Below are positions 1-9,114 of a DNA stretch of 26,708 bases, piece by piece. Position 1 is the stretch's first letter. Every line of letters starts with the position of its first letter. Source of the DNA: Purshia tridentata (taxonomy: Eukaryota; Streptophyta; Magnoliopsida; Rosales; Rosaceae); contig QANT01007281.1 of assembly GCA_003254885.1 (NCBI GenBank), forward strand, positions 1-26,708, in the 5' to 3' direction. The position numbers and the translations under genes were made by a program. The notes beneath the pieces were generated by a model. The model did no database searches, had not been told where the DNA came from, and saw nothing but the letters and a program-made list of their open reading frames with translations.

Positions 1-1229
1 TTGTTTGGATACAAATTTTAAAAGCGAGGATTTCATTGAATATTTAATTTTAAATTTTTTTTAACAATTTTAAAATTTAAATATATGATTAAGAATAAAA
101 TAAGAGGTGACCGGAAAATCATCGGAAGGCAGTCGGAAAAATCATCAGAGGTGGCTGGAAAAGTCGCTGGCAGTGGTCACAAAAGGTGGCCAGTGGTGGT
201 CGCTAGCAGTTGAGGCCGGAGGTGAGGAAAGAGAGTAGGATGGTAGGATTTTAAATGCCTAGTTGGAGAAGATATTTGAAATTCATGGATTTAGTCATTT
301 AGCCGTCCAAAGAACAAAAAGTGTCTAATTTGGTTTAGTTTTCTTAGGTTTTAAACAATTTTTAGAATTGATCAATTGTACCGAACTTGACTCATGAGTA
401 AACTAAATCGAATCAATAGTCTGCCGCCTCGCCATGAAGTGCGCCTCAAGGCGTGCCCGAGGCTCGTATCTGAAAACATTGGCTAGCATTCTTTCTTACC
501 CAAAAAATCGTAATTTCTTTTAATTTTTTCCAATATCTTATATATATTATATATATGTAATGAATTGATCATTTCATATCAACCCAACTAATCAAGCTTA
601 TTTTTTTATTTTTTACTTTTTTTTAGACATTTATAGTGTTTCTTAAATCATTTACATTGATAGTTCTTAAACTTCTTCGGACACACAAATTTATATTTGG
701 TTATCAGTAAGTTTATTATGACAAACATACTTATCATGTAGATGTTATTTACCAGATCACATGTAAAGTGTTAAAAATTATTCATAATTTAGTGGACTTA
801 TAGTTATAGAGACACACATATCTTTCACCTCATTAGTTAATTGTTGATTTTTATAAAATGTTTTGTTTTTTATATAATTTATTGATTTATTGGGTTAATT
901 GTAGCAATGGTCCCCAAACATTTCCCCATGTCACACTTTAGTCCTCCAATTTGTTTTTTAATTGTTATAGCCCTCCTATTTTTCTCGTGTTGTACTTTAA
1001 GTCATTTCCATCAAGTTTGTTTGAATTTTTGTCAATGAAGAGAGGGAAAGGCCTCAAATGATATTTCAAATTTTCAAAAATTTCACTAAACCTCGTAAGG
1101 ATTACCTATAAAAAAAAAGGGGAGAAACCTATAATGTTAATACTTATTATATACTTAATTAAGACAAGAAGAAAATGTCATTGAGGCCAATGTCTGATCC
1201 CTTTTGGCTTAAGTTGCTTAACTCATTTG
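1..1229. other. AT-rich intergenic sequence, no gene seen
   Basis: No reading frame of believable coding character was seen on either strand. At 100-240 there is a more GC-rich patch with degenerate repeats of a GG(A/C)AAAATC-like word. At 420-475 there is a short GC-rich segment with repeated GCCTCAAGGCG-like words, which resembles decayed plant repeat DNA. The stretch near 890-1020 (AATTGTAGCAATGGTCCCC onward) resembles the terminal part of a plant MITE, but I found no matching inverted end. Confidence 0.6.
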
Positions 1230-1342
1230 TGAAGGAATCTAGGCATTCATTTCAAAATCAATTGGCAATAGAAGGAGTAGCTCAAACCGTTATAAGCCAC
1301 TAGCAAGACCCTCACATTTTCAATGTGAGATTTCTCTCAACA
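1230..1342 (-). repeat. TRIM LTR copy 1
   Basis: A 113-bp terminal repeat that on the minus strand runs from TGTTGAGAGA to CCTTCA. It is the most diverged of the three copies at its 3' end. It contains the short inverted word CACATTTTCAATGTG near the minus-strand start. Confidence 0.75.
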
Positions 1343-1446
1343 CGCTCCCGCACGTGTTGCATCATTTCAAACCTAACACATGGATCATTTATATTGGGTG
1401 ACATAGGAGCATGTGTGGCCGTTTGGACTCATCATGTAAATAACCT

Positions 1447-1458
1447 GCTCTGATACCA
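1447..1458 (-). other. Primer-binding site of the TRIM (initiator Met tRNA type)
   Basis: The plus strand reads GCTCTGATACCA, so the minus strand reads TGGTATCAGAGC and directly abuts the LTR end at 1459. The second internal domain has the same site at 1674-1685 with two mismatches (GCTATAATACCA), so that copy has decayed. Confidence 0.8.
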
Positions 1459-1569
1459 TGAAGGAATCTAGGCATCCATTCCAAAACCAATTGGCAATGG
1501 GAGGAGTAACTCAAATCTTTATAAGTCACTAGCAAGGCCCTTATTTTCAATGTGAGATTTCTCTCAACA
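1459..1569 (-). repeat. TRIM LTR copy 2 (shared central LTR)
   Basis: A 111-bp repeat with intact TG...CA ends. A primer-binding site abuts it at 1447-1458 and the second internal domain starts at 1570. This central LTR serves as the 5' LTR of one unit and the 3' LTR of the other. Confidence 0.75.
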
Positions 1570-1685
1570 CACCCCTGCATGTGTGGCATCATTTCAAGTC
1601 TAACACGTGGACCATTTATATTAGGTGATGTTAGAGCACGTGTGGCCGTTTGAGCTCATCATGTCAATAACCTGCTATAATACCA

Positions 1686-1793
1686 TGAAAGAATCTAGGC
1701 ATCCATTCCAAAACCAATTGGCAATGGAAAGAGTAGCTCAAACTCTTATAAACCACTAGTAAGGCCCCCACATTTTCAATGTGAGATTTTTCT
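1686..1793 (-). repeat. TRIM LTR copy 3, end eroded
   Basis: Matches the other two LTRs from its TGAAAGAATC end (plus strand) to the GTGAGATTTTTC near 1792. The expected TCTCAACA terminus is replaced by unrelated sequence, so this end is truncated or mutated. Confidence 0.7.
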
Positions 1794-2143
1794 TGGAAGT
1801 ATTAATTTTAAGCCGATATATGAGAAATATATGTCACTTTTATAAGTCCACTTATATATTTTCTAAATGGATAAAATCATTGCAAACAAAAAAGGGTAAA
1901 GAGATGAAATATCAAATTAATCCCCAAATTTATATTATATTTATCAACTTCATTATAAATTTGATAAATGTAAGGGTCGGTAGACTCCATTGCCCTCACC
2001 ATGTCTTGGCCACTGGTAGAGGTCTTTTTCCCACACTCAAAATTGAATGTAATTTGCCAAAAGAAACTGAGTTGATCATATGAAGTAATATGATCTAAAA
2101 TTTTTATTTTTCTTACTATCTTAGGCCTCCAAGCTAATCTTTT

Positions 2144-2253
2144 TCACCAACATTGTTTCAGAACCTTGCATTTTATTAAAACGAATCTTCAATTTCTGTG
2201 CCAATTAAAGAAGGTGGTGGTGATTCGGACTCAAGAGGCAGCTTTTTCTGTTT
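2144..2253 (-). pseudogene. Fragment related to the gene at 5387-6010
   Basis: This stretch aligns by eye with the coding DNA at about 5538-5660. Shared words include CAACATTGTTTCAGAA, CTTGCAT, TATTAAAACGAATCTTCAA and GGTGATT/GGTGGTT with GACTCA, in the same order and orientation. In the intact gene this region encodes the Ser/Glu-rich stretch and the LKIRFN motif. The fragment has small insertions and substitutions, then runs into a poly-T tract near 2250, where similarity is lost. It is too short to be a gene and is best read as a partial, decayed duplicate about 3.4 kb from its source. Confidence 0.7.
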
Positions 2254-2377
2254 TTTTTTTTTTTGGGCAACTCATATGAGGTTTGTTGCAACTTGCAGGC
2301 TCTTTGTTTTTCTTTTCCTTCTTTTAGTCATATGAGGCAGCTGCCTGCTGCTTAAGAAAGAAANATGTTGGAAATAT

Positions 2378-2510
2378 GGGCCATTTATTATAGATGTTGT
2401 CTGCTAGCTGGTATATTGGAACCAGTAGAAACTATTAATAAGCGTGTGGGGCCATTTATTATAGATGTTGTCTGCTAGCTGGTGTATTGGAACCAGTAGA
2501 AACTCTTAAT
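2378..2510. repeat. 71-bp direct tandem duplication (two copies)
   Basis: The block starting GGGCCATTTATTATAGATG occurs at 2378 and again at 2449, nearly identical over about 62 bp (through AAACTNTTAAT). The two copies differ at a few positions. The undetermined base at 2364 lies just upstream. No function is apparent. Confidence 0.85.
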
Positions 2511-3257
2511 GGACTGTCGGTGGCTTTTGGTCTTCCTTCTTGTTTCTGGTGTCTGTACCTTTATATATTGTGGGGACCTTTGGTTAAAGCTCTCATGAAT
2601 AAAACTTCTCTACTTTTGTATCTGTGGATGTAGGCAAAGACATTCTTTGCTGAACCACGTTATATAGCTCTTGTTTATCTCTCTGCCATTTTCTCTTGTT
2701 TTACAGTAAAGCACCTCTGAAATTTAATTTATACTTCTTTAGGATGCCAATTAATAGATTTACAAGCTGCCAACATGTAGCCAATAGGTGTTGTTAACTT
2801 GTTATATCAATGCAATATGCATCTTGCATTTTAGGAATGAAAGATATATACAGACTTCAGGTATAGAGCTCCTATATTCTCATAAACTGGCCTGCATACA
2901 TGTTTACCCCTTGCCCCGGTGCTTCACTAGTGAAGTGTCTAGAAAATGGTTATCTGGATTCTTTAAGTGTCTCTTCCAAAGCTATTTTAAAGAGAATTCC
3001 TTTTCCTTTTGGTAGGAAATCGTGTTCTGCTATAGAATTGCATAATTCAAGCAAGTGGAAGTGGTTAAATTTAGACATATATTTGGAAAATTCAACTAAA
3101 AGAAACTGTAGTTCATTTCTGTAATTATAACTTGCTAGTTTTCTTATACATACATTCAAGTCTATTAATTAAGTATTACAGGTATAAGTTCCATACATTT
3201 TCATATAATAGCTACAGGGTATATGTAGTAGGCCTTGATTTTGATTTGCAGGTAAAA

Positions 3258-4398
3258 TTATGCAGTGGGGTAAGAGGCTTGCATAGCAATGCCACAGAGA
3301 CCTTCTGCTGCATCAATATCTCTTTGCATTCTTATGTAGCCTTGTTCACCCCATTCTGTGCCCCATGAGTTCTTCACTAGCCAATACTTGGTCCCATCAC
3401 CACTGACCCCATAACCAACAGCAGTAACACCATGATCAAGGCTCGTTCCACAGGTTCCTGTAAAGACACCACTTGAGTAGAACTGGAAATCCGAACCTCC
3501 AGCATCAATGGCAACGGAAATTGGTTGCATAGCAACAGCCTTAAGAAGGGCACTTTCACTGTTTGCAGGCACATCTTCGTGGCCAGTGATGGTGGCAGCA
3601 TGGCTTGCTTCCTTTTTGGTGTTGCAAGTACCATCAACACCAGTGTAGGGGTAATTAGCCTCGGTACTAAGCCCGTGATTTTGATTGATGAACTGAAAAG
3701 CATCGTCCATCAAGCCACCCTCGCAGCCTTGGTCTACACCGCTGGTGTCACAATCAACCAACTCTTGCTCAGACAAAGAGATTAGTTTACCAGTTTTAAG
3801 CTGAGTAATTCCTTCCATGGCTGCCACTGCTGAAAAAGCCCAACAACATCCTATATATTTTGATTGCAAATAGCTAGAAGTTAGAACATACAGAAACAAT
3901 TTAAATTACTTTCAAAAGGAGATAAAGATTAGATGCTTGTTATTGATAATCACCACATTGGCCTTGATCCTTGATGGGCGTTACAGCTCCTTTCTTCCTC
4001 CAATCTACTGTAGCTGGAACTGCGGTCACATTTTCATATTTGAAAGAAGTGGTCTTTGTGGAACATTCATGCCCCTTGAACCTATTTCTTAAGGCTTTGA
4101 ATTCTTCATTGGTAAGGTCTGAAAATTGATTGATGCTTAATTTGTAAAGTTTGTTTGCATCGTCATTAGAAGATTCTATAAATGCCACATTTTCCTTGAA
4201 TATCTTGAAACGCATCTCCTTGTCGTTAATGTTGTTATATACGCGTCCATAATGAGCTATCCATTGCTCGTATCTCGCATACATTGATACATCTTGGAGA
4301 GTGCGAGAAGTGGCATCAGAAGACCAAACCCCGAACATGCATATAAGCAAAAACCCCAAACAAATATTTCTGGACAGCTGCTGGTTAATGAACTCCAT
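3258..4398 (-). CDS. SAG12-like: Papain-like cysteine protease, SAG12 type, two exons (345 aa)
   Basis: A C1A-family cysteine endopeptidase, made as a secretory-pathway zymogen and in this subfamily usually acting in vacuoles during senescence. Exon 1 is 4398-3954 and exon 2 is 3850-3258. The 103-bp intron has GT at 3953 and AG at 3851 and splits a Gly codon, giving QGQCGCCWAF across the junction. Visible parts: hydrophobic signal segment (about residues 11-25), I29 prodomain with ERFNIN-like pattern (about 61-79) and the [15 protein letters not shown] stretch (86-100), and mature enzyme from about 127. Catalytic residues are Gln145 (oxyanion hole), Cys151, His288 ([11 protein letters not shown]) and Asn309 (KNSWG). 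The CGCCW motif, [15 protein letters not shown] and GCEGGLMD segments resemble Arabidopsis SAG12. There is no C-terminal granulin domain, and the length is normal for the group. No frameshift or stop was seen, so the gene looks intact. Exact orthology to SAG12 is inferred, not tested. Confidence 0.95.
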
Positions 4399-5386
4399 GG
4401 TTGCTAGGTAGTACTAGTAGAAACACCTAGCAAGAATTTGATAAAGTAATTGAAGTAAAGAGAAGGTACACTGAAATGGTATACTACTCTGCAGTTTATG
4501 TAGAGAAGAGAATGGCCTTGCCTTATTTCTCCGTGCCCCAAAAAATGATCTGCAATAAGCTTCGTGCCCCATCAAATGTTCTGATATGGACTAATAAGAT
4601 AATATATAGCTCATATGACTATTGATGCAATTATTTGATGTCACGTACGACAAGTTATTAGCTAATTAAACTTATGTCCACATTTCTTTATGTCCTTGTG
4701 ACCTTATGTGCGTCCTTATCTGTGGGACAATACACGTAATTAAGTACTTCTCTACAAAATGCTTGTTAATTAGTCTGATAATTATATGCATTTGTTATAT
4801 ATGTTGGATGTTATGGAATTCTGATAAGGTAATTGTCGAATATTTTATTGTTTTCACATGCTATACATGCAACCATAGTTATATAATACTATTTCACATT
4901 AATTACACGGTCATTTCTCTTTTAATTAGAACCATGTAAGCAGTAGCCACTTGATTTGCCAAAGCTAGCAATTAAGATATATGTTATCTAAACTTGCAGA
5001 TAAACTTGTTTTAGGTGGACTAGTGTTCATTCAACTTGAAGTTGAAAAAACTCATGTAACTATATATGAACCATTGAACTTGTGATCAAACTACCAATAT
5101 CTATGTCCATCTCAGGGTTTTGAACAATGAAAGTAAAATTTCACAGAGGAATGAAATACCATACAAGCTCATCTAATTCATGTGAAGTCAGTCAATTGAA
5201 TTAAGACCCAATCTTTTGCATGTGTGAAATTCATGAAGTTGTGCAGTGTCTCTCTTTTAGCTGCTACCCTTTTCCCTCTCCTTCATGCTTTGCTTCAAGA
5301 AACTCCACATTAAGTTGCGCAGTCTCTCTCTATCTCTGATGACCATAGCTAAAAGTATAACTCTCTCACTACTTCATGGTTCAAAA
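4399..5386. other. Intergenic region: protease promoter and 3' flank of the next gene
   Basis: AT-rich. The part next to 4398 should contain the minus-strand promoter and 5' leader of the protease gene. The part next to 5387 should contain the 3' untranslated region of the 207-residue gene. No other coding or RNA gene was seen. Confidence 0.5.
4532..4583. promoter_or_regulatory. Direct repeat in the protease promoter region
   Basis: Two near-identical 21-mers, CGTGCCCCAAAAAATGATCTG at 4532-4552 in its first 20 bases and its partner starting CGTGCCCCATCAAATG at 4563-4583, lie about 135-185 bp upstream of the protease start codon with a 31-bp period (18 of 21 positions equal). Position and repetition suggest a possible cis element, but no known site was recognised. 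Confidence 0.3.
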
Positions 5387-6010
5387 TCAAAATAAGGCAT
5401 TATTTCTAATTCGGATACGCTTACCCTGCGATTCCATCTCTCCGGCTTCCATGAATTCTGATTTGATTTTCCTCAGAGGCATTGACAAACGGTTGTTCTT
5501 CGTACTCGGGTCTGTGGCCAACACTTTTTGCTGAGCAACCAACATTGTTTCAGAATCTTGCATGATATTAAAACGAATCTTCAATTTGTCATCCTCTAAA
5601 AGCGGTGATGGTGGTTCAGATTCAGACTCAGAGAATTTATTGCATTTCTTTCTCTGTTTCTTCAAATTTGCAGTTTCTTCTTCCTCTTCAAGGCTTCTTT
5701 TCCTGATCACATTCTCTTCACATGTACTCCATGGCTGCTTTGTGAAACCAGTTATCTTGAGGACCCAATTCGATTTCTTGGACTCTTCCTTTCTCTGTTT
5801 CTCTGACTCTATAGCCTCTTCTTTCTGCACATTAGCTCCATCAATTACCAACCCACATTGGCTTTGCAATTTCTGTTTCTTGGGCAATTTCTGATCAGAA
5901 GGGTCTCTCTGAAACTTGAGCAAAAATGGGTCTCCAATCCTCAGCTCCTGAAGCTCTGACTTTGCAATTGGGTTTTCAAGAAACATGATCTGAGTTGGTG
6001 TTTCTTCCAT
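5387..6010 (-). CDS. Unrecognised charged, probably nuclear protein (207 aa)
   Basis: An intronless open frame that I do not recognise. The start at 6010 has a favourable plant context (GCGGCC before ATGG), and the upstream leader is purine-rich on the coding strand. The protein has a short N-terminal part with hydrophobic and acidic residues (about 1-40: MFLENPIAKSELQELRIGDP). A very Lys/Glu-rich middle follows, including a run of five Glu next to basic clusters such as RKRS and KKQRKK (about 103-122). Such clusters are typical of bipartite nuclear localisation signals. A Ser/Glu-rich linker SESESEPPSP comes next, then an LKIRFN motif near 143-148 and a basic tail with KRIRIRNN. No transmembrane segment, signal peptide or catalytic motif is visible. 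Nuclear location is inferred from composition only. A fragment of the same sequence occurs at 2144-2253. Confidence 0.75.
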   Translation of the reverse strand: MEETPTQIMFLENPIAKSELQELRIGDPFLLKFQRDPSDQKLPKKQKLQSQCGLVIDGANVQKEEAIESEKQRKEESKKSNWVLKITGFTKQPWSTCEENVIRKRSLEEEEETANLKKQRKKCNKFSESESEPPSPLLEDDKLKIRFNIMQDSETMLVAQQKVLATDPSTKNNRLSMPLRKIKSEFMEAGEMESQGKRIRIRNNALF

Positions 6011-6366
6011 GGCCGCTTCTAACTCTTCTTTAAATCTTCTTTCTTCCCTCTGCTAACGGAGTTGGGATTCTATATAACTGCTTTGTGTGCACAATGGATC
6101 AGCTAGGAAAGACTGTGTGAGCCAAATTGGAGGGAAAAAAAAATGATCAAAACAAACAGAACCAATTTTGTCCGTTGAAATAATCCAATGGTCAATATTA
6201 AGCCACGTGTTCAATGAGCCCTTCAGTCACCGAACTCACCCCAATTCTCTTTTTCCGTACACCTCTCTCTTCCTCCGTCGCCAAGAGCCAAAAAAACGAG
6301 TTGGGTTTTTCTCTCAAGCTCTCATCTTCAGTGGGTAACTGGGTGTTGTTGTGTTTCTGAACTCAN
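6011..6366. promoter_or_regulatory. Probable divergent promoter/leader region cut by a retroelement
   Basis: The first ~50 bp are the likely 5' leader of the minus-strand gene ending at 6010. From about 6225 to 6365 the plus strand is CT-rich (CTCTCTCTTCCTCCGTCGCC and similar), which is typical of plant 5' leaders, and would fit a head-to-head partner gene on the plus strand. That sequence stops at the undetermined base 6366, where LTR-derived sequence begins. No start codon with a long frame follows, so the partner gene, if it existed, is broken here. Confidence 0.35.
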
Positions 6367-6801
6367 AGAAGACAACTTGCTTAAGTTGCCTTCCCTCTCA
6401 CACACAACTCCCTTAGTGACCTCTCACACCTTGAGTTGAAGACCCTGAGAAGGCCTTGAAGGCTTGATCTTAAATGCCAAGCCTCATCCTCTTTTTATAG
6501 CCATGGATGGATCCTTCTAGAAACTTGGAGAAAAGTCCACCAACTCTTGGATCCTTCTAGAAATTTGGAGAAAAGTCCACCACCCAAGCCTTGTAGAATT
6601 CTCTACAAACTTCTTGAACTTTAGCCAACTTGCATTAACTAGAAAGAAGTAGAAGATTCTAGATCTTCAATTAAACATCTTGCACTAACTAGAAAGAAGT
6701 AGAAGATTCTAGATCTTCAATTAAACCTCTTGCACTAACTAGAAAGAAGTAGAAGATTCTAGATCTTCAATTAAACCTCATGGGCTGGACCAATCCCAAC
6801 A
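6367..6801 (-). repeat. Partial 3' LTR of the copia remnant
   Basis: Shares long stretches with the complete LTR at 8593-9114: CCCTCTCACACACAACTCCC, TTGAGTTGAAGACC, ATGCCAAGCCTCATCCTC, TTTTATAGCCA, GAGAAAAGTCCA and the terminus CCAATCCCAACA at 6801. The first ~200 bp of the LTR (plus-strand side) are missing. Internal expansions make it differ from the other copy: a 40-bp duplication around 6511-6590 and a 50-bp triplication at 6631-6780. Confidence 0.8.
6631..6780. repeat. 50-bp triplication inside the LTR
   Basis: The unit starting TGCACTAACTAGAAAGAAGT occurs at 6631, 6681 and 6731 with an exact 50-bp period. The related LTR at 8593-9114 has a single copy (near 9044-9093), so the expansion is specific to this LTR. 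Confidence 0.9.
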
Positions 6802-6813
6802 ATCTCCCCCTCC
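6802..6813 (-). other. Polypurine tract of the copia remnant
   Basis: The minus strand reads GGAGGGGGAGAT and then enters the LTR at TGTTGGGATTGG. This is the expected second-strand primer site immediately upstream of a 3' LTR and fixes the element's orientation. Confidence 0.75.
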
Positions 6814-7002
6814 AGACCATGAGGGAGAACTACGCTCCTCCACTTCAATAACTGAAGTTCATATTTCGTTTGTAAATACCACAAACGCTATCCATTGGCC
6901 TTGACCTTGTACCAGCTACACATAACCCGAATCAGAATATGGTCCTTGCTCCCCCTGATTCACAATGGCCAATGCTTATGTGTAGCTGCATCGAGTAACC
7001 AA

Positions 7003-8352
7003 TCACCGGTTAACTCTGAAGAGGGACCTTGACTTGACCCCTTCACCAGCAGGATTTTCCTTCTCACTATCATCTGAACCTGGGAAACATGTATTCTTTG
7101 TCTCTGCCTTATCCGCAAGCGAGACTCGCCTCAAGTACTTGATATCCTGTGCACTCCGTTTCCCACTCTTCGTCAAGGTCTGAGTATACCCTATCAGATG
7201 ATACAAACCACCACACTCTTCTCCTTTCATCAGGACCATAGAGCCATGTGTGATTTTCAGAGCTCCCCCTGCTACAGAACACTTGTAGCCCTGGGAGTCT
7301 AATTGGCTCAGCGATATTAGATTCATTCGCAACTTTGGGACATACGTCACACCACCCAAAGTGCGTACCGCTCCATCAAACATTTTGATCTTCACTGTTC
7401 CACGCAACTTTGGGACATACGCCACACCACCCAAAGTACGCACCGCTCCATCAAACATTTTGATCTTCACTGTTTCCATACCCCTGACGTCACATTTTGA
7501 CCCATCAAGCAAAGAGAATGTTTTTCCCTTTGACTCTTGGAACGTATCAAAATAATTTTTTACGGAGCAAATGTGATTTGTAGAACCTGAATCTAATATC
7601 CAATCTTGAGAAGAAGTGTTACCTTTGGAGATAGTGAGAATTTCTCCAAATTCTTCGTAACTTTCAGCTACCGCTGTAGTGGAGCAATTCGAGCCATTAC
7701 TGTCCTTCTTATTCCAAGTCGGACAGTCTTTCTTCATGTGGCCCCACTCTTTGCACTTGTAGCATTGTATGCCCTTTCCACTGCCCTTGGATTTAGACCT
7801 GCTTTGACTACTAGATCCCCTGGCAGTTTGTCTTCCCCTTCGATTCTTATCATGAACAACATACAAGGAGTCTTGTCCATCCTCAACTTTCTTCTTCTTC
7901 TCATTCGATAAGAGAGTTGACTCCACTTCCTCCAAATTTAACGTATCCTTGTCATAAGAATCGGGAAGCGAGGTAAGAAGTAGAAGGGCTTTGTCTTCTT
8001 CCTCAATCTTTACATCAACCCTTACTAGTTGATCCAACAGTCCTTTGAACACGTTCAAGTGTTCCATGAGATTCCCACCCTCTTGCATCTTCAGCTTGTA
8101 CAAATCCCGCTTTAAATTCAGCTTTGTAGTTAAGCTCTTAGCAAGATAGAGCTTCTCCAGCTTCTCCCACAAGTCCGGTGCAGAATCTACATCTATAACA
8201 CTGTTGATAATATTATCAGCAATACAGAGTCTAATTGTGCTTACACACTTGGACTCCAAGTCTTCCCAATCATCATTGGACATCTTTTCTGGCTTGCCAT
8301 CCTTTCCTTTCAACGTTTTTGCTAGGCCTTGTTGAATAAGGATGTCCTTCAC
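7003..8352 (-). pseudogene. gag: Copia gag-protease fragment (449 aa open frame)
   Basis: The N-terminal two thirds match plant Ty1/copia Gag: a helical UBN2-like region with MKDILIQQGLAKTLKG, then WEKLEKLYLAKSLTTKLNLK and LTSLPDSYD. A CCHC zinc knuckle CYKCKEWGHMKKDC follows at about residues 197-210. The aspartic protease motif WILDSGSTNHIC comes next, with the catalytic Asp in DSG. After the protease the frame carries a tandem 25-residue duplication, then SQGYKCSV and a GGLYHLIG segment, then unrelated tail residues and a stop. Integrase and reverse transcriptase are absent. The true Gag start lies upstream (an ATG at 8436-8434), but the two pieces are out of frame because of a small indel near 8376-8384. 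The copy is therefore damaged at both ends. Confidence 0.85.
7328..7477 (-). repeat. In-frame 75-bp tandem duplication in the copia frame
   Basis: CGCAACTTTGGGACATAC starts at 7328 and again at 7403, and the 75-bp copies are nearly identical. It duplicates 25 residues (core VKIKMFDGAVRTLGGV) downstream of the protease motif while keeping the frame open. Confidence 0.9.
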
Positions 8353-8592
8353 TCTCCTTTGCCATAGAGTGAAGCTCCCCTTCCATCAAACCTCTCCACC
8401 TTGTACTGGGAAAGTTAATTTAGAGTTCACTCTCATAGGAAATTAGGTTTTGTTTAGGTATTTCTCTTGAATTCTAATGCCAAACCTAATAGTAAGTCTT
8501 AAACCCAAAGACTTAAATAATTATTTCTATCTAAAGTAATAAACTCAAGACCATATAAATTACTATAAAAGAAAGAATATTATAGTCCGAAC

Positions 8593-9114
8593 TGTTGGGA
8601 ATAAATCCCCTCGCCACGACAAATATTAAATATGTGATGGAAGAATAAAATACACAAGCCAATAAAAGAAAACAAGAGAGCACCAAGATATTAACGTGGT
8701 TCGGCAAAATTCTGCCTACGTCCACGAAGAGTTTCCTTCACTATGAGAGAAATAACCTTGTACAAGTATTACACTCAAGAGTTTAATCCCAAACCCAAGC
8801 CCTTGTACCCAATAGGATACACCCCTTGTACACCCTCTCACACACAACTCCCTTAGTGAACTCTCACACTTTGAGTTGAAGACCTTGAGAAGACAACTTA
8901 CTTGATCTTAAATGCCCTTATCTTAAATGCCAAGCCTCATCCTCCTTTTATAGCCAAGGATGGATTCTTCTAGCAACTTGGAGAAAAGTCCATCACCCAA
9001 GCCTTGTAGAATTCTCTACAAACTTCTTGAATTTTAGCCAACTTGCACTAACTAGAAAGAAGGAGAAGATTCTAGATCTTCAATTAAACCTCATGGGCTA
9101 GACCAATCCCAACA
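8593..9114 (-). mobile_element. Solo LTR of a Ty1/copia element (522 bp)
   Basis: Complete LTR with inverted termini TGTTGGGA (8593) and TCCCAACA (ending 9114). It is flanked by a perfect 5-bp duplication CGAAC at 8588-8592 and 9115-9119, the size expected for LTR retrotransposon integration. It is in the same orientation as the partial LTR at 6367-6801. The minus strand carries a TATA box (CTATAAAAGGA, 8944-8954), so transcription would run toward lower coordinates. A 5-bp match by chance is unlikely, so I read this as an independent solo LTR. The alternative is that it is the 5' LTR of the neighbouring gag remnant, but no tRNA primer site follows it. Confidence 0.75.
8944..8954 (-). promoter_or_regulatory. 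TATA box of the LTR promoter
   Basis: The minus strand reads CTATAAAAGGA about 160 bp inside the LTR, where U3 promoters usually sit. The partial LTR has the equivalent word with one extra A near 6490-6501. Confidence 0.6.

Larger units (their letters stand above)
1230..1793 (-). mobile_element. Tandem TRIM (miniature LTR retrotransposon): LTR-internal-LTR-internal-LTR
   Basis: Three direct repeats of about 111 bp start at 1230, 1459 and 1686. They are separated by two internal segments of 116 bp each (1343-1458 and 1570-1685). Read on the minus strand each LTR starts TGTTGAGAGA and ends CCTTCA, giving the usual TG...CA ends. Immediately after the LTR end lies TGGTATCAGAGC, the primer-binding site complementary to initiator methionine tRNA used by many plant LTR elements. 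A short purine-rich stretch (GGGAGCG or AGGGGTG) lies directly before the LTR start, as a polypurine tract should. No protein is encoded, as is usual for TRIMs. The two internal segments sharing a central LTR make this a tandem form rather than a simple insertion. The third LTR loses its last few bases near 1793, and I found no clear target-site duplication. Confidence 0.8.
1794..3257. other. Non-genic stretch between the TRIM and the protease gene
   Basis: AT-rich sequence without a convincing gene. It contains the pseudogene fragment at 2144-2253 and the 71-bp duplication at 2378-2510, both listed separately. One undetermined base lies at 2364. The last few hundred bases (about 2950-3257) probably include the 3' untranslated region of the minus-strand protease gene, but no clear polyadenylation signal was assigned. 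Confidence 0.5.
6367..8592 (-). mobile_element. Truncated Ty1/copia retrotransposon remnant with gag-protease only
   Basis: A minus-strand element. At its 3' end (left) lies a partial LTR (6367-6801), directly preceded on the minus strand by a polypurine tract (GGAGGGGGAGAT, 6802-6813). The internal region encodes copia-type Gag and the start of protease (7003-8352 plus a short frameshifted N-terminal piece). No integrase, reverse transcriptase or RNase H is present, so it cannot be autonomous. The 5' end is unclear. A related full LTR follows at 8593, but no primer-binding site is visible next to it, and that LTR has its own target duplication. This piece therefore seems to lack its own 5' LTR, or the neighbouring LTR replaced it. 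Confidence 0.8.

Noticed and set aside
1389..1592. 67-residue minus-strand frame in the 229-bp repeats
   Set aside because: It runs across a TRIM LTR and internal domain, including the tRNA primer site, and is not a gene.
3377..3785. Open frames overlapping the protease second exon on both strands
   Set aside because: They are other-frame images of the exon, which itself has all catalytic motifs and a matching splice site.
8593..9114. Reading the right LTR as the 5' LTR of the gag remnant
   Set aside because: Not excluded, but disfavoured: CGAAC flanks this LTR on both sides and no tRNA primer-binding site follows it.
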